Assembly: GCF_010183535.1 (NCBI RefSeq)
Contig: NC_071329.1
Location: 9,548,001 to 9,612,000 of the forward strand
Origin: Caenorhabditis remanei
Taxonomy: Eukaryota; Nematoda; Chromadorea; Rhabditida; Rhabditidae
Reading direction: 5' to 3'
DNA length: 64,000 nucleotides
Shown: piece after piece, positions 14,101 to 27,060 of the stretch
Layout: each line of letters begins with the position of its first letter
How positions within the stretch are numbered: position 1 is the stretch's first letter
The notes under the pieces: generated by a model
The model's database searches: none
Told to the model about the DNA's origin: nothing
Seen by the model: the letters and a program-made list of their open reading frames with translations, nothing else
Program-made: the position numbers and the translations under genes

Positions 14101-16900
14101 CGGAGGATTTGTACTTATTCATAACTTGTCTAGAGCAGGAGAGATTCTCTGGAAAGAGTTTATTAAATCCATTCATAAACGATTCTATCCATTTTATTTT
14201 TGTATTCATTTGGAATCAATTCTGAATTCATTTTCGCAAGAGATCTTAATTTTATGGATCTTTGATTCTCAATAGAAGATCTTAACTATCAAGATGAAAT
14301 TGCTTCCACTCCTTCTGTTCTCACTACTTCTTAAACAACATGTAGGCCAGACAATATACCTAATAAATCCAACCAAGACTGAAAACCTGAAATTGTTTAT
14401 TGATTGTGTCATTTCTCTCCATTTGCTCAGAGGTCACCAAGTCACACGATGGATTTCCCCCCTCGTCTGTCTCCTGTCAAAACACGTCGTCGTCTTCTTT
14501 TTTATTCGAGAACTTTCTTTTTCGTATAGAAGATGTCGTTTCCGGATCTTCTGAAATTTTAATTTTAAAAGTTTCTCATCTCAAGTGTTTCCGTGTCCTT
14601 TTTCTTCCTCAAATAGAAATTCCCCGTAGTTGCAGACTCACACCACAAACTGTGTTTGAACAACCTTTCCGGTCGTTTTTCATTTTATTTGAAGAAATTC
14701 CAGTGAAATTAAAAATTAACAATTCGATATTTCATTGCACTTTCCACCTACTTGCAGGAGGAAATATAGAAAGTTTTTATTAATAAACGAGACCTAGATG
14801 ATGTGAGGAGAGAATCTATAAATAATTCTGACCCTCAGGCACCCTCAGGGAGTAAGAGGAAGATCGTGTCAGTCAGTGCAACCCTTTGTATCCAAATTCG
14901 GTCAACTACCACTGATGAATCATCAAAACGGGGAAACTCCTTTTTCCGAGAGAGCGAGGACAGGCCAGTTCATTTCCGACTCTCACAAAGATTGCTCGTT
15001 TTTTCGCAACTTTTTTGTTTGCACTTACGAAATTGCGGGAAAGGAGAAGAGAAGGCGCTTCTAGGTGTTATAATTCCTTTCTCTGTCTCTTGGAGACAAA
15101 AATTTAATTATTAATTTCCTTTAGAATTTCACAATTCTCACAAATATGGACTACCTCTGATAGAACAAAGAAGAAAAAGAATAAGAGCTTTCTTATTTCG
15201 TATAGTCATTATTCATTTCTCCTCCCATCGCAACCTATTCAAGTGCTCCAGCTTCTTCTTCTTCTCCATGTCCATTAGTGGTCACTGGCCTATCCGACAT
15301 TTCCATTTAATGGATTCAATTACCCACCCTCTTCTACTTTTTAACACATCCTATCTACCCTTTCCCTTAGTTTTTTCGGCTTTACCAATCTCTGAATTCC
15401 TAATGATATAGCCAAGCATTTTTTCTCGTTTTCCCTTCCTTTTCTTCTTCCTCTTTCATAAATATTTCTTCTTCATCTAAACCAAAGCCAATTCGATGAA
15501 TAGAGTACTTAAGATAGCTTCTCCTTCTTCTTCTTCTTCATCGGAAATTTAACCAATTGGGGGAAGAGAACATTAGCTTAGTTATAGAAGAAATCTGCTA
15601 TTCCTCCTACTTATTTTCAAAAACAACCCACTCCCTTTCTTTGTTTTAAGGCTAGAATATCTTCAAAATATAATATATATTCAACTGTTTGTTGGACATA
15701 TATCTAGTCCGATTATCGTGATAATCTTCCCCTTTTTAACAAACATCCGCCTCGCAGTAATTCACACATTTATAAAAATTTCATTCCATGAGTAATACTT
15801 TTTAACATGAACTATACAATTATTATAGAGCAATGCGTCATTTTTTACTTCCTTCTTCAGTTTTTTGTTTCTATTTGGATCATTTTGTATTATGATTTTC
15901 CGATCTGAAAGTTCTTTGAACGGAGGAGGAAACGGATGAAAGATGCGATTTCATGAGGCTGAAATCACGCCATTTCTCTGGAAGTTTCTATCGCGATCCA
16001 AAGATTTCCTGGAATTCCATTAAAGTTTAGAAAAGATTAAACTTCAATCTATAAGATAAAATATATATTTTCAAGGAATTATCAATATTCAGCATTTCAG
16101 AATATTCAGAAAACAAGAAAATTGTCTTCTTGAGAGTGTTCTTTTCTAGATTCAGAATGACATCTGAGTTCATCTGAAAGCGTCATTTCACACGCGTCTC
16201 TGTTTTTCATAGCTGGGAAATTGTAACTAAAAAACTGAAAACAAAACATTTAGCTGATGAAGTCAGAAGTAACAAAGAGAATGAGACCTTTTCGCCGAAT
16301 GAGTAATTTTCCATTTCGCAATATGACGGTTCTTCACGAATTGCTTTGGATATTTACAACAAATCCATTAGCATCTCTGATGAAATCTCCGGTATTTACT
16401 TTTTTATTCTTTAGATATTTCTGCAAATTGCGTAGATGTCCTCTAAATGTCCTCTTCCGAAACGGAGAAAGGTGGTCGGATCGAACTTGCACTCCTAGTT
16501 TCTTTTTCTTCTGAATTCCTCCCACCCTTCCATCATCCCAAGAGACAGTTGCTCAAAGAGCTCCATCGTCTGCTTATTCTATCCGTTCCAAAACTCGTAC
16601 TCTGTCTTTTTCTTTTTCTTCATTCCCTTTCTATGTCTATGTCTCACAATTCTTTCTTCCATCATCAGATGTTTTCAAGTCCTTGCTTCGCGTCAGCTCC
16701 TGACACTATTCTCTTTTTCTTCCCTACTCGATTAATCCTTTCCCTTCTTCTCGCTTCTGTTCCTCTTGTCCATGAAACACTTTTTCTTGATAACGTTCTT
16801 ATCTTTTCCAGTCAGAAAACCCCGCCCCTTTTCGTTGCCCCTGATAACCCTCCTCCCACTCAATGTCTTTCCACAACCTCATTCATTCTCTTTTCTTCCA
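8101..16900. other. Long gene-poor, pyrimidine-rich spacer or 5' intron
   Basis: Nearly 9 kb without a gene I can support. The + strand is strongly T/C-rich with many TTTTC and TTCTTC runs, including a TTC-rich tract near 15520-15540. In Caenorhabditis, introns are T-rich on the sense strand, so part of this may be transcribed rightwards as a long 5' intron or outron of the gene at 16904. Open frames (for example 8213-8584, 11740-11964, 16257-16514) are low-complexity or lack splice continuity. No tRNA or other RNA gene was recognised. Confidence 0.5.
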
Positions 16901-16903
16901 GTC

Positions 16904-18487
16904 ATGACCGCTACCACTTCAACTTCGACGTCTTCTCACCGATTCGCTTCGGAACCACGTCCACCAACTCTCACCAAACGTCGTGATGATCGTATTCGTA
17001 ACTTCAATTCGTTTGATGACATCACTGAGTCTGAGGAGGAAGATATTCAGGTGAGAGATAAATGAAAAATAATAACAATTGTGTCGTTTCCACATGAAAA
17101 ACTTGAGTGGGAATAAAAGAAAAGGTACCGAATTGGAGAGTCTTTTCCAGAAAATAATGCTTCCTCTTTCTAAAAGAAGGAAATGATGTGGAACCAAAAA
17201 GAGCTTTTAAGTGAGATTTGAAAAAAATGAAACCCAGATTTAAAGCATTCGAAAATTTGAAAGCATTCGAAAATTTGAAAAAAAAACAAGCAATTTTCAG
17301 AATTTCTCAGTTTTCTTTCTACAAATTCAGTACACTCGTACCCACTAGTGGTCCCATATTTTCACCGGAAATCGAATGTTTTTGTTTCGAGATCACAAAT
17401 CTTTTTTCTCGTTCACCCTTATCTCAAAAACCTCTTGAAGCATGTGAGAATACGACACAGATAACCATAACTATCGCATTTCCTTCTTTTGGTTATTTAC
17501 TGTAAATAATCTGAAAATAACAACAAATTTGGGTCTCCACTCCCGCAGAAATCTTGATTTTTACGGGGATCAAGGGTCAAGTTTTCTTTTATTTCCAGTT
17601 CCTTGTTTTTTTATGATGATCTGAAAAAGAGAAATCTTAAAGATTGTTTACCAATTGGAGACAGGGGAAGAGAGAAAAAGTGAGCGGGAAATGCATTATC
17701 TATTTGCATGAAGACAATGATATTGTCACCATTTAGAGAAACGTCATTATGTGATGAAGGGGGAAAGTACGATTGTTACATAACAGGAAATATATATTTT
17801 ATTACAGGAACCAACCAGCAGCAACAGCTCAACTACTTCGGAAAGATCTCCGTACGCAGTTTATGAGCAAGAGAAATTGAGTGCAGCTAAAATGAGAAGC
17901 TTCTCACTTACCAATAATCCATTCTTGTCTCCAAAAGCGATCAGGTGAGCAAAGAAAATCCTTTTCACTTCCTGATTTTTGACAATAAGATGAACATTGT
18001 AACCATACAGGAATCATCAAAACAAATAAAAACTTCTTCTGAAATTCGATACTTTCGTTTTTTTGTTTTCTTCTTAACTTTCTTCCATTGGATCAGTTTC
18101 TTCCTGGTTCCTTATTTTCTAAATGACGTAAATATTTTTATGAGAAATGTATCTTATTTGGATTAGGCTTAACTCTTGCTATCAATAAATGTTTATCCAT
18201 TTATTTCGAGAAAAACAATGAGATAATCCTGAGAAATCTCACAAAATCTTCTACTAATTCCATCCATTTTCAGACAATTCTTCCCACCGACTCCTCGTCT
18301 TTCTCGAGGATTCTCTGATCCAGTTGTCCGTCGTAAATCATCACTTCCAACCATTCTCTCATGTCATTCACCTGATCATTCTGATGATTTTCTTGGTCTT
18401 CCACCAATTCCAGAAGCCACAACTCCAGCTTCTCCATCTACAAACGCACCAGCCAATAATCCATTCCAAAGGAATGACTCGACATAA
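16904..18487 (+). CDS. Disordered Ser/Thr/Pro-rich protein, uncharacterised
   Basis: Three exons, 16904-17050, 17808-17944 and 18274-18487, give 165 residues. ATG lies two bases after a TTCTTCCAG acceptor, typical of an SL1 trans-splice site. The protein starts with a Ser/Thr-rich stretch, then basic KRRDDRIRNFNSF, an acidic ESEEED patch, and a motif-rich core: RSFSLTNNPFLSPKAI, FFPPTPRLSRGFSDP, and RRKSSLPTI (a basophilic-kinase-type site). NPF occurs twice (NNPFLS and NNPFQR), a tripeptide known to bind EH domains. No enzymatic fold, signal peptide or membrane segment. I do not recognise the family; the clustered Ser motifs suggest a phospho-regulated adaptor (inference). AATAAA at 18552-18557 is its probable poly(A) signal. 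Confidence 0.8.
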
Positions 18488-18661
18488 TTATTTTATTTTT
18501 CAGTTTTTTCCCAGTTTTCAATTTTTATGACAATGCGAGTAAATGATCATAAATAAATGGTATTTTTTATTGTGTTTGAATTTCGAAACATTACAAAAAA
18601 CCGATTTTACAAAAGATATACAAGAGATCACAAAACACATTGAACACAAACGTTATCATAC

Positions 18662-20234
18662 TCATTTTCCGACTCCAAGTCCTGTACCAACTCCAACTCC
18701 ATCTCCAGTTCCTGGTGCTTTCACTCCAACTCCTCCATTAATTCCAACAATACCACCTCCTTTTGCGTTTGGATCATCTTGTCCACGACGGAAAGCTTCT
18801 GGAGTCTTCGATCCCATAATACCCAAATCAAGTCCAACTCCAACTCCCACACTTTCACCCATTCCTGGAATTGGCCCCACATCGACACCCCATCCAACTC
18901 CGACTTCGAGTCCCGGAACGGCTCCGACACCGAATCCGAAGTGACCGTTTACATCGACATGTCCAACTCCCTTGTCGGTTAACGGTGGTCCCATGCGTGG
19001 TCCTGGTAGTCTATGGAAGTTTGGAACGTTGCAGAATGCAGCATAATCCTGAAAATGATCAGTGAATCCGAGAATTCAATTGAAATATTCAAACTTACTT
19101 TACAGAACTCAACAAGATCAATTCGGAGGGGTTTACTCGGTGCACAAGTGTACGCAAACATCGCTTTCATATCAGAACAATATCTTCCATCTTTTGGATG
19201 GAGACCAGGATAGACACGATAGACAGAAGGATCATGTCTCTGCTGGTAGTACTGGGTATATGGAGATCCATAGTATCCACGGTGATGCTTATGATGCTTC
19301 TTCCGATGTCTTCTTCTAGAATATCGTTCTTCGTCGTAGTCACGAGAAGATGGAGGAGCTCTGGAAACGGAAATGAAACAAGGGAAATCTTTACATAAAC
19401 ATTTTGTTCAGAATAAAACAAAGCGTATTTTTTGTAGACTAGAAGTTCAGGCTCTATTGAATCTCCCAGTTCCAAATGATTCGATTAAAAGCATATTCAT
19501 CTCAAAATTGTTGGAATTGTCTATTGAAGGGAGACTGGAAAATTAGAAAAGTTTAATATTAGGAAGATCACAGAGCGGTTTTCGGCTGTGCAGATGTATT
19601 TAATATTCTAGTACACAACAATACTTATTTTTTTTTGCAATACGAGTATCAATATATTCAAACTAATTCTACCTTGTAGAAACTTGTTCAAACGGATCAG
19701 CAGCAACATCTGAACCTCCAGAAGATCTGCCTGAAGTACCCTCTTCTTCAATGAATCCTCTATTAGAATGTTTGGAAAGTTCTTCCAATCTATCTGCACT
19801 CAAACCATCTCCGTTGATGATTTTCGAGCTCTGAGCTTTATTGTTTCCATCTGAAATTCAAGTTTTCGTACGACGTCACGTCCCTATGCTAATTGATTTC
19901 TCGATTGTATTGTTCTTATCATGATTCGATAATGTTCAGAATCAAGAGATTTGAAGAAGGAACTCACTTGATTGACAGACTTTCAGATGTGGTTCAGCTG
20001 CGCACAGTTCTATTTTCGAGAAGGAAAGAAAGTGTTCAGATGGACGTGCTGAAATAAGAAAAGTCAATTTCTGATCACTGAACATAAAACAAAAAGTATG
20101 AAACCGTTCGAGGCATCACTCAAAGAACAGGTTTCCACGTCATCGAATGAAATGCATCTGGACTTACCATCCACAATCCAAAAAGAAAATACAGCTAACA
20201 ATAAAAGGTTGTTACCCAACGGTATTGACCGCAT
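18662..20234 (-). CDS. Secreted Gly/Val-rich protein with basic His-rich segment, uncharacterised
   Basis: Five exons (20234-20168, 20048-19968, 19850-19673, 19360-19099, 19048-18662) give 324 residues. Residues 1-22 are a clear signal peptide (hydrophobic NLLLLAVFSFWIV). After a polar region comes a basic His/Arg segment (RRRHRKKHHKHHRGYYG, about residues 120-136), then a short Cys-containing module (RYCSDM, YTCAPS, EFCKDY, AFCNVP), and finally a ~100-residue tail dominated by Gly, Val, Pro and Asp (for example GVGVGLDLGIMG). The tail resembles low-complexity structural or matrix proteins; no enzyme motif is seen. It converges on the 16904 gene, with 174 bases between stop codons. Not recognised; probably extracellular or cuticle-associated (inference). 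Confidence 0.82.
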
Positions 20235-21157
20235 TTTTGTTGTTAAAAAATGATTGACTGATAGATGAGAAACAGTTGCGCGAGATGCGACCCTACCGAA
20301 AGGTATGTCTCAGCGTCTCCAACTTCTAGATGGTCTTCTTCAGTTTATCATTATTGAAGTCATCAGCCTCAGTGTGTGACCATTGTTAGTCTTGTGTAAC
20401 TTTCTTTTAGAGAAAAAGTTTTTTGTCTACAAAAACTACGAGACTATAGAAAATGTGGTTTGGGTAATAAATTAATTTCGATTCGATTGATTGGACCGGT
20501 GAATATGTGGAAAACTGAACAAGCAAAGTTCGGAAGGTGGAACATTTGACGTTGAAAGAGTTGTTTCCAGATGAAATAAACGAATCATTAATAAAGTTCG
20601 CCTTGCTGAAAGAGAAACAACTTCTCCAGAAACCCTGAAATACCAGCTGTAGTTGACAGCGTACAAGATTCTCGCAGTGTATTCAGTGAGGAGAATTATG
20701 AAACAGAAGAGTTACATCCTTAATTTTGAAAAATATTATCTCTCTTAACAGTATTGTTTTTTTTATATTTTCCTGCACATTTTATGGCATTTTAAGCATT
20801 ATACCTTCTGGATTTTATTAGAAATGCAAGCCTACACAAAGTTTCTGGCTACTGTGTTTAATGCAACGCAAGCGCGCTCCAACGCACATTTAAAATTTCG
20901 GACATTCGAGAAGAATTTTCCACCACTTTTCTATGAAATTCTGGAGTTTCTAGCCTTTTTATCGTTTCTTTCTCTGACTTTTTGTTTAAAAAAAAATTTG
21001 ATAATATTTAACTCTGTAGATTATTTCAATCAAAAATTCATATTGTTGCAACAGGGGGCTTGGTTAGGCCATTGTTTAAAAATTCTGAATTAATATTCTT
21101 GTCATTCAAGTTGTGATTGTTGCTTTTGATAATAAAATTCGCGCATTTTCCAGCAAA
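20235..21157. other. Divergent intergenic region between the Gly/Val-rich gene and cct-2
   Basis: About 920 bases separating two divergent starts. It should hold both promoters. Near 20865-20885 there is a short GC-richer stretch, and the cct-2 side ends in TTTTCCAG at 21146-21153, a likely SL1 acceptor five bases before the ATG. No coding exon was supported. Confidence 0.55.
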
Positions 21158-22931
21158 ATGCTTCCAGTCCAGATTCTGAAGGACTCTGCTCAAGAAGAGC
21201 GTGGTGAGAGCGCTCGTCTCAGCTCATTCGTGGGTGCTATCGCCATTGGAGACCTTGTGAAATCCACACTAGGACCGAAGGGAATGGTAAGCGAATGAGA
21301 GTCGAAAAAACTGTTTCCAGTTTGACTTTTCTAGGACAAAATCCTTATTAGTGGAAACCCTGAAAGCGCCGGAGGTATCAAAGTCACCAATGACGGAGCT
21401 ACGATTCTTAAATCCATTGGAGTTGATAACCCAGCCGCAAAGGTTCTTGTTGGTGAGCTTTTAGAATTTCTTTTATTGAGACCCCCGGGCTGATTTCAGA
21501 CATGTCTATGACTCAAGATCATGAGGTCGGGGATGGTACTACTTCAGTCACTGTTTTGGCTGCTGAACTACTCAAAGAAGCTGAAAAACTTGTTAACCAA
21601 CGCATTCATCCACAAACCATCATCACTGGATACAGACGTGCTCTTGGAATCGCTCAAGAAGCACTGAAGAAGTCTAGCATCGAATCTGGGGACAATATTC
21701 GAGAGGATCTTTTGAAGATTGCTCGCACAACTCTTGGTTCAAAGATTCTCAGTCAACACAAGGAACACTTTGCCCAACTGGCCGTAGATGCAGTTCTGAG
21801 ACTGAAAGGATCCGGAAATTTGGATGCTATTCAAATCATTAAGAAGCTTGGAGGATCAATGAACGAGTCTTATCTTGATGAAGGTTTTCTTCTTGAGAAA
21901 CTCCCAGGAATGTACCAACCAAGAAGAATGGAGAAAGCAAAGATTCTTATTGCAAATACTCCTATGGATACCGACAAGGTGAAAGTCTTCGGATCGAGAG
22001 TCAGAGTGGATGGTGTTGCTAAAGTTGCGGAACTTGAGGCTGCTGAAAAACTCAAGATGAAGGAGAAGGTAGTTTTTTCCTAAGAAAATTCATAAAAATT
22101 GACATATTTTCAGGTTGACAAGATTCTTAGTCACAACTGCAACGTTTTCATCAACCGTCAATTGATCTACAACTACCCAGAACAGCTTTTCGCTGACGCA
22201 AAAGTGATGGCTATTGAACATGCGGATTTCGAAGGAATCGAGAGACTGGCTCTTGTTCTTGGAGGAGAAATCGTGTCAACATTCGATTCTCCAGACACTG
22301 CTCAGTTTGGATATTGTGAATTGATTGAAGAAATCATGATTGGAGAGGATAGGCTCCTTCGATTCTCTGGAGTAAAGCTTGGAGAAGCGTGTTCAGTTGT
22401 TCTCCGTGGAGCTACTCAACAGATTCTCGAAGAGTCCGAAAGATCTCTTCATGACGCTCTCTGTGTTTTAGTAACCCATGTGAAGGAATCCAAAACTGTT
22501 GCCGGTGCTGGAGCCAGTGAGATCCTCATGAGCACTGCTATCGCAATGGAGGCTCAGAAGGTTGCCGGTAAAGAAGCTCTTGCCGTTGAAGCTTTCGGAA
22601 GAGCTCTTGCTCAACTGCCAACAATCATTTGCGACAACGCTGGACTTGATTCGGCAGAGCTGGTCACAAGACTCCGTGCAGAGCATGCCAACGGACGACA
22701 TAACTTCGGAATTGGTACCATTATTCGTTTTGAAAACATTTCTAAAAAATTGATTCAGATATCGAGAAGGGAGAGATCGCTGATGTGACCAAGTTGGGAG
22801 TCATCGAGTCGTACAACGTCAAATTGTGCATGGTTTCTTCTGCTGCGGAGGCTACTGAACAGATCCTTCGTGTTGATGCTATCATCAAAGCTGCCCCTCG
22901 CCCTCGTGCACAAGATAACCGTCCATGCTAA
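21158..22931 (+). CDS. cct-2: T-complex chaperonin (CCT/TRiC) subunit beta
   Basis: Subunit 2 of the cytosolic group II chaperonin, which folds actin, tubulin and other proteins in an ATP-driven double ring. Exons 21158-21286, 21335-21452, 21500-22068, 22114-22714, 22759-22931 give 529 residues, the usual length. Visible signatures: [24 protein letters not shown], the nucleotide-binding [15 protein letters not shown], and C-terminal DNRPC. The stretch [12 protein letters not shown] and ending AAPRPR match the beta subunit specifically (compare KIHPQTII and AAPRKR in human CCT2), not delta. ATG lies just after a TTTTCCAG acceptor. The gene is followed 363 bases on by mrpl-50 in the same direction, consistent with an operon. 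Confidence 0.95.
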
Positions 22932-23294
22932 AGTATCCTTTGAACCTGTCACAAGATCTTCACACTATTTTCCTTTTTCAGCTTTTAATCGAGTGCTTCA
23001 ACACAATCGTATCTCGTTGTCTACTTTTTTCTCAGTTCTTTTTCTCATTTTTTGATGGAATTTGATACATTTTTGTTGCTTTCTTCTACCTATTTTACTT
23101 TTTCTCTTTATTTGCCCCCTTTCCCCGCTTAATTTTTGAGAATACCGCGTGTTTTTGCTTGTTGATTTGTTTCTTCTAAATAAATGGAGTGCGATTTTTG
23201 CCAACTTGAATAGAGAACTTTTATTAAGTTACGGTCTGAAACTGAATACTTGCTTCAAATATAGAAACGCTGAAGTCATAATATTGTTTAGAAT
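22932..23294 (+). other. Intercistronic region cct-2 / mrpl-50 (probable operon)
   Basis: AATAAA at 23179-23184 should end the cct-2 message; about 107 bases later TTGTTTAG (ending at 23291) gives an acceptor three bases before the mrpl-50 ATG. This poly(A)-to-acceptor spacing of about 100 bases is characteristic of Caenorhabditis operons resolved by SL2 trans-splicing. No open frame of note lies between. Confidence 0.7.
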
Positions 23295-24236
23295 ATGTTC
23301 AAAACCGTACCACGTTTGGTCAGGTCGCAGGGAAACTTGCTGAAGGGAATCTTTGGTAAAGGCGGAGAAAAAGAAGCTGTGAAGCATCTGACCGCCGAGG
23401 AACAGGAAAGTCTCCGTAAAACTCTTCCTAGTATTCGTGCTCGAGAATCTACTCAAGTTCAAGTTCCCTCTGAATCTGTTACCGACTTCGACGATGATAT
23501 TTTTGAAAATCGTATCGATCAGGATTCTATTCGAGCAAGAGGATTCCTAAAATACACCCAAAGTTATACTCCGAGTAACGAAGTGAAAAACCAAGTACTC
23601 AAAACGGCTTCCGAGTGTCTTCAAAAAGCTGGAATTAGTTCGGAAAACGTGGAACAATACAAGTTCGTTGAAGGCGATAATTCTTTGAAATTTGAGCTTA
23701 TCAACCGGTTGGGAAAGTCTATCAAACACTGGCCAACCAATGGAAAACTTCTACATCTCGAAACCGTAGCTGACGTAGTGAAGTTTTATCAAGAGCCTGT
23801 CAAAAATATTACGAAATACACAGAGTAAGTTGAACTTCATGATTATTGAGCATCTCTATATTGTCAGAATGGCACGTGACGAAACAAAACCGAAAAATGT
23901 GTCGATAATGGAGCAAGCAGTTCGTTTTCATCCAGAAGACACCCATATGTATCACGGTGGTATCACAGCTTTCCCGGGCAGTGGTGGTGAAGTGATCTCT
24001 CTACGTCAAAAGAGACTACTTCGACAATTTCAACCAAAGAAAGAGTGGTTCGATTACGATGACCTCGTACGTTATGCGCATAAATTCAACATTCTTATTA
24101 CTATTTTCAGACTTTCGATTATTCTCGACCTGATAAAAGCATGCCGTGGGATCCAGAAGTGGCTAAACAAATGGACAAATACACTGATAAACGATACAAT
24201 CTGAATACAAAACAGTTTACAAGAATCAAGCAATAA
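23295..24236 (+). CDS. mrpl-50: Mitochondrial ribosomal protein L50
   Basis: Three exons, 23295-23824, 23868-24066 and 24111-24236, encode 284 residues. The N terminus (MFKTVPRLVRSQGNLLKGIF) is basic and amphipathic, suitable for mitochondrial import. The middle (ENRIDQDSIRARGFLKYTQSY and PSNEVKNQVLKTASEC) is the conserved mL50 core with an acyl-carrier-like fold; the C terminus is a nematode extension. I recall the C. elegans orthologue as T21B10.1, next to cct-2 and enol-1, which matches this neighbourhood. It probably sits downstream of cct-2 in an operon, pairing cytosolic folding with mitochondrial translation. AATAAA at 24336-24341 is the probable poly(A) signal. Confidence 0.8.
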
Positions 24237-25641
24237 TCTTCGTTTAATTTAGTTAGAGAGTAGTTAATTTTCAAACCCGTTATTTTCTATGTTCACGATA
24301 GTAATACTTTTTGATCTACCTTTTTTGTTGTTGTAAATAAACGAATTTCTACAGACGTGTTGTACTTTACCCTTGATCTTTTATTCCAGCGGAAAGCTTC
24401 ATGCTACCCGGGTTATTTTGTTTTTCAAAATGTTCGTTACGTTTCTCTCTGCTGCTCACTCTCTCACTTCATTTATCCGGGGTGGCTGCCATTCGACAAA
24501 AAGCAGTCAGTCGGATGGTCAACGGTGTGTCTTTCTTTTTCTTTTCTGTCAGTTGGCGAGATGGTTTCTCGGATTCCACAGACAATCTGCAAAATATTGG
24601 CGGCTGACCCACGGTAATTTTCTGCTGTGCAATTCTAAAACAGTCTTAGACTTTCCGTTGTTCTTTAATGGATCTACCCACGAAGAAAACTTGTACCATT
24701 TAATGCAATTTAATTCTATTCACGAATGCAATTTAATGCATTTTTTGCATTTTTGTGCCATAAAAATGCATTATTTTGCGTTCGTGGGTAGATCCATAAA
24801 TACAATATCATTGCTTTAGAATACTGTAGACGATACTCCGCTGCGAGACCCAGACTTCTGTAGCCATGTGAACATATATTTTCTAGCCTTTTTTCTACCT
24901 TGATCGTTGATGTGTTTTTTTTTGTTTGGAAAATAGTATTTGGATTACTTATCAATTTATCAGAATTCGTTCTGGTCATATCAATTGATTTTGCCGTTTT
25001 TTGAAACATTGACCAATGAACATAAAAAGACTCAGTGATTCGCTTAGAATTCCCTCAACACGGCACTTCTCTTCAATCTGAAAGTTAGTGCATGTCACGT
25101 ATTTTGAAGAAAGGCAGCCGCGGAGGCGCCTTTTTTCCCAACGGCAGTTGTCGATATCTTTTCGCCTCTCCATCTCTTGTTGTCGACTATTTTTTGCTCC
25201 AGCTCCTCTTGCCGTTGGCGTAGCGTCCAAGAAAACTGAATCTAGTTTCCAAAATACTATTATTCATATCACAGTTCAAGTGTATGTATATCGGTAGCGA
25301 TTTATCGGTTTTTCAACTCGAATAACCCACTGCGTCTCAACGTGTCTTGTAGTTTTCGGCCTCGAAAATGGGTTGGCCCAGCGATTCGATTGAACGAGCG
25401 CTCAAACCGCTCACAAACACATCTCGCCGGCAGCATTTTCTCTGTGTCTCGTGTCGCGACGTCTGTCTCGTTAAACTCTTTCGTCTTTCTGCGCCGTCTG
25501 TTGACGGCGCCGCCTTTTCTCTCGCACTTCTTCACCCCATCTCACCCCAAACATTTCATCTTTCTAGTTATTTTGTTTGTTAGTTCTTGTTTTCCGCATA
25601 TTTTCGAGTCGTTTGATAAACCTAATTTCATAATTTTTAGG
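24237..25641. other. mrpl-50 3' UTR, foldback element and enol-1 promoter region
   Basis: 1.4 kb without a supported gene. It holds the mrpl-50 3' UTR to about 24360, a ~130-base foldback repeat (24668-24797), and a GC-richer segment from about 25330 to 25530 that is probably the enol-1 promoter and 5' leader. TAATTTTTAG at 25631-25640 is a likely SL acceptor one base before the enolase ATG. Several overlapping open frames (24357-24819, 25342-25583) are in this segment but lack family resemblance. Confidence 0.55.
24668..24797. mobile_element. Small foldback / MITE-like element
   Basis: The 5' end (ATGGATCTACCCACGAA, from 24668) is repeated in inverted orientation at the 3' end (TTCGTGGGTAGATCCAT, to 24797). 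The inside is AT-rich with several GCATTT-type short repeats. Size, lack of coding capacity and terminal inversion fit a miniature inverted-repeat element; the family is not identified and no clear target-site duplication is visible. Confidence 0.7.

Positions 25642-27060
<1,419 letters not shown>

Noticed and set aside
16447..16986. 179-residue open frame overlapping the 16904 gene
   Set aside because: Wrong frame for the supported exon; Phe/Ser/Leu-rich product of a pyrimidine tract.
18543..18944. Pro/Thr-rich 133-residue plus-strand frame
   Set aside because: It is the antisense of the Gly/Val-rich tail of the minus-strand gene, which has a complete phase-consistent exon model with signal peptide.
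24357..24819. Overlapping plus-strand frames after mrpl-50
   Set aside because: They overlap the 3' UTR and the foldback element; no family resemblance.
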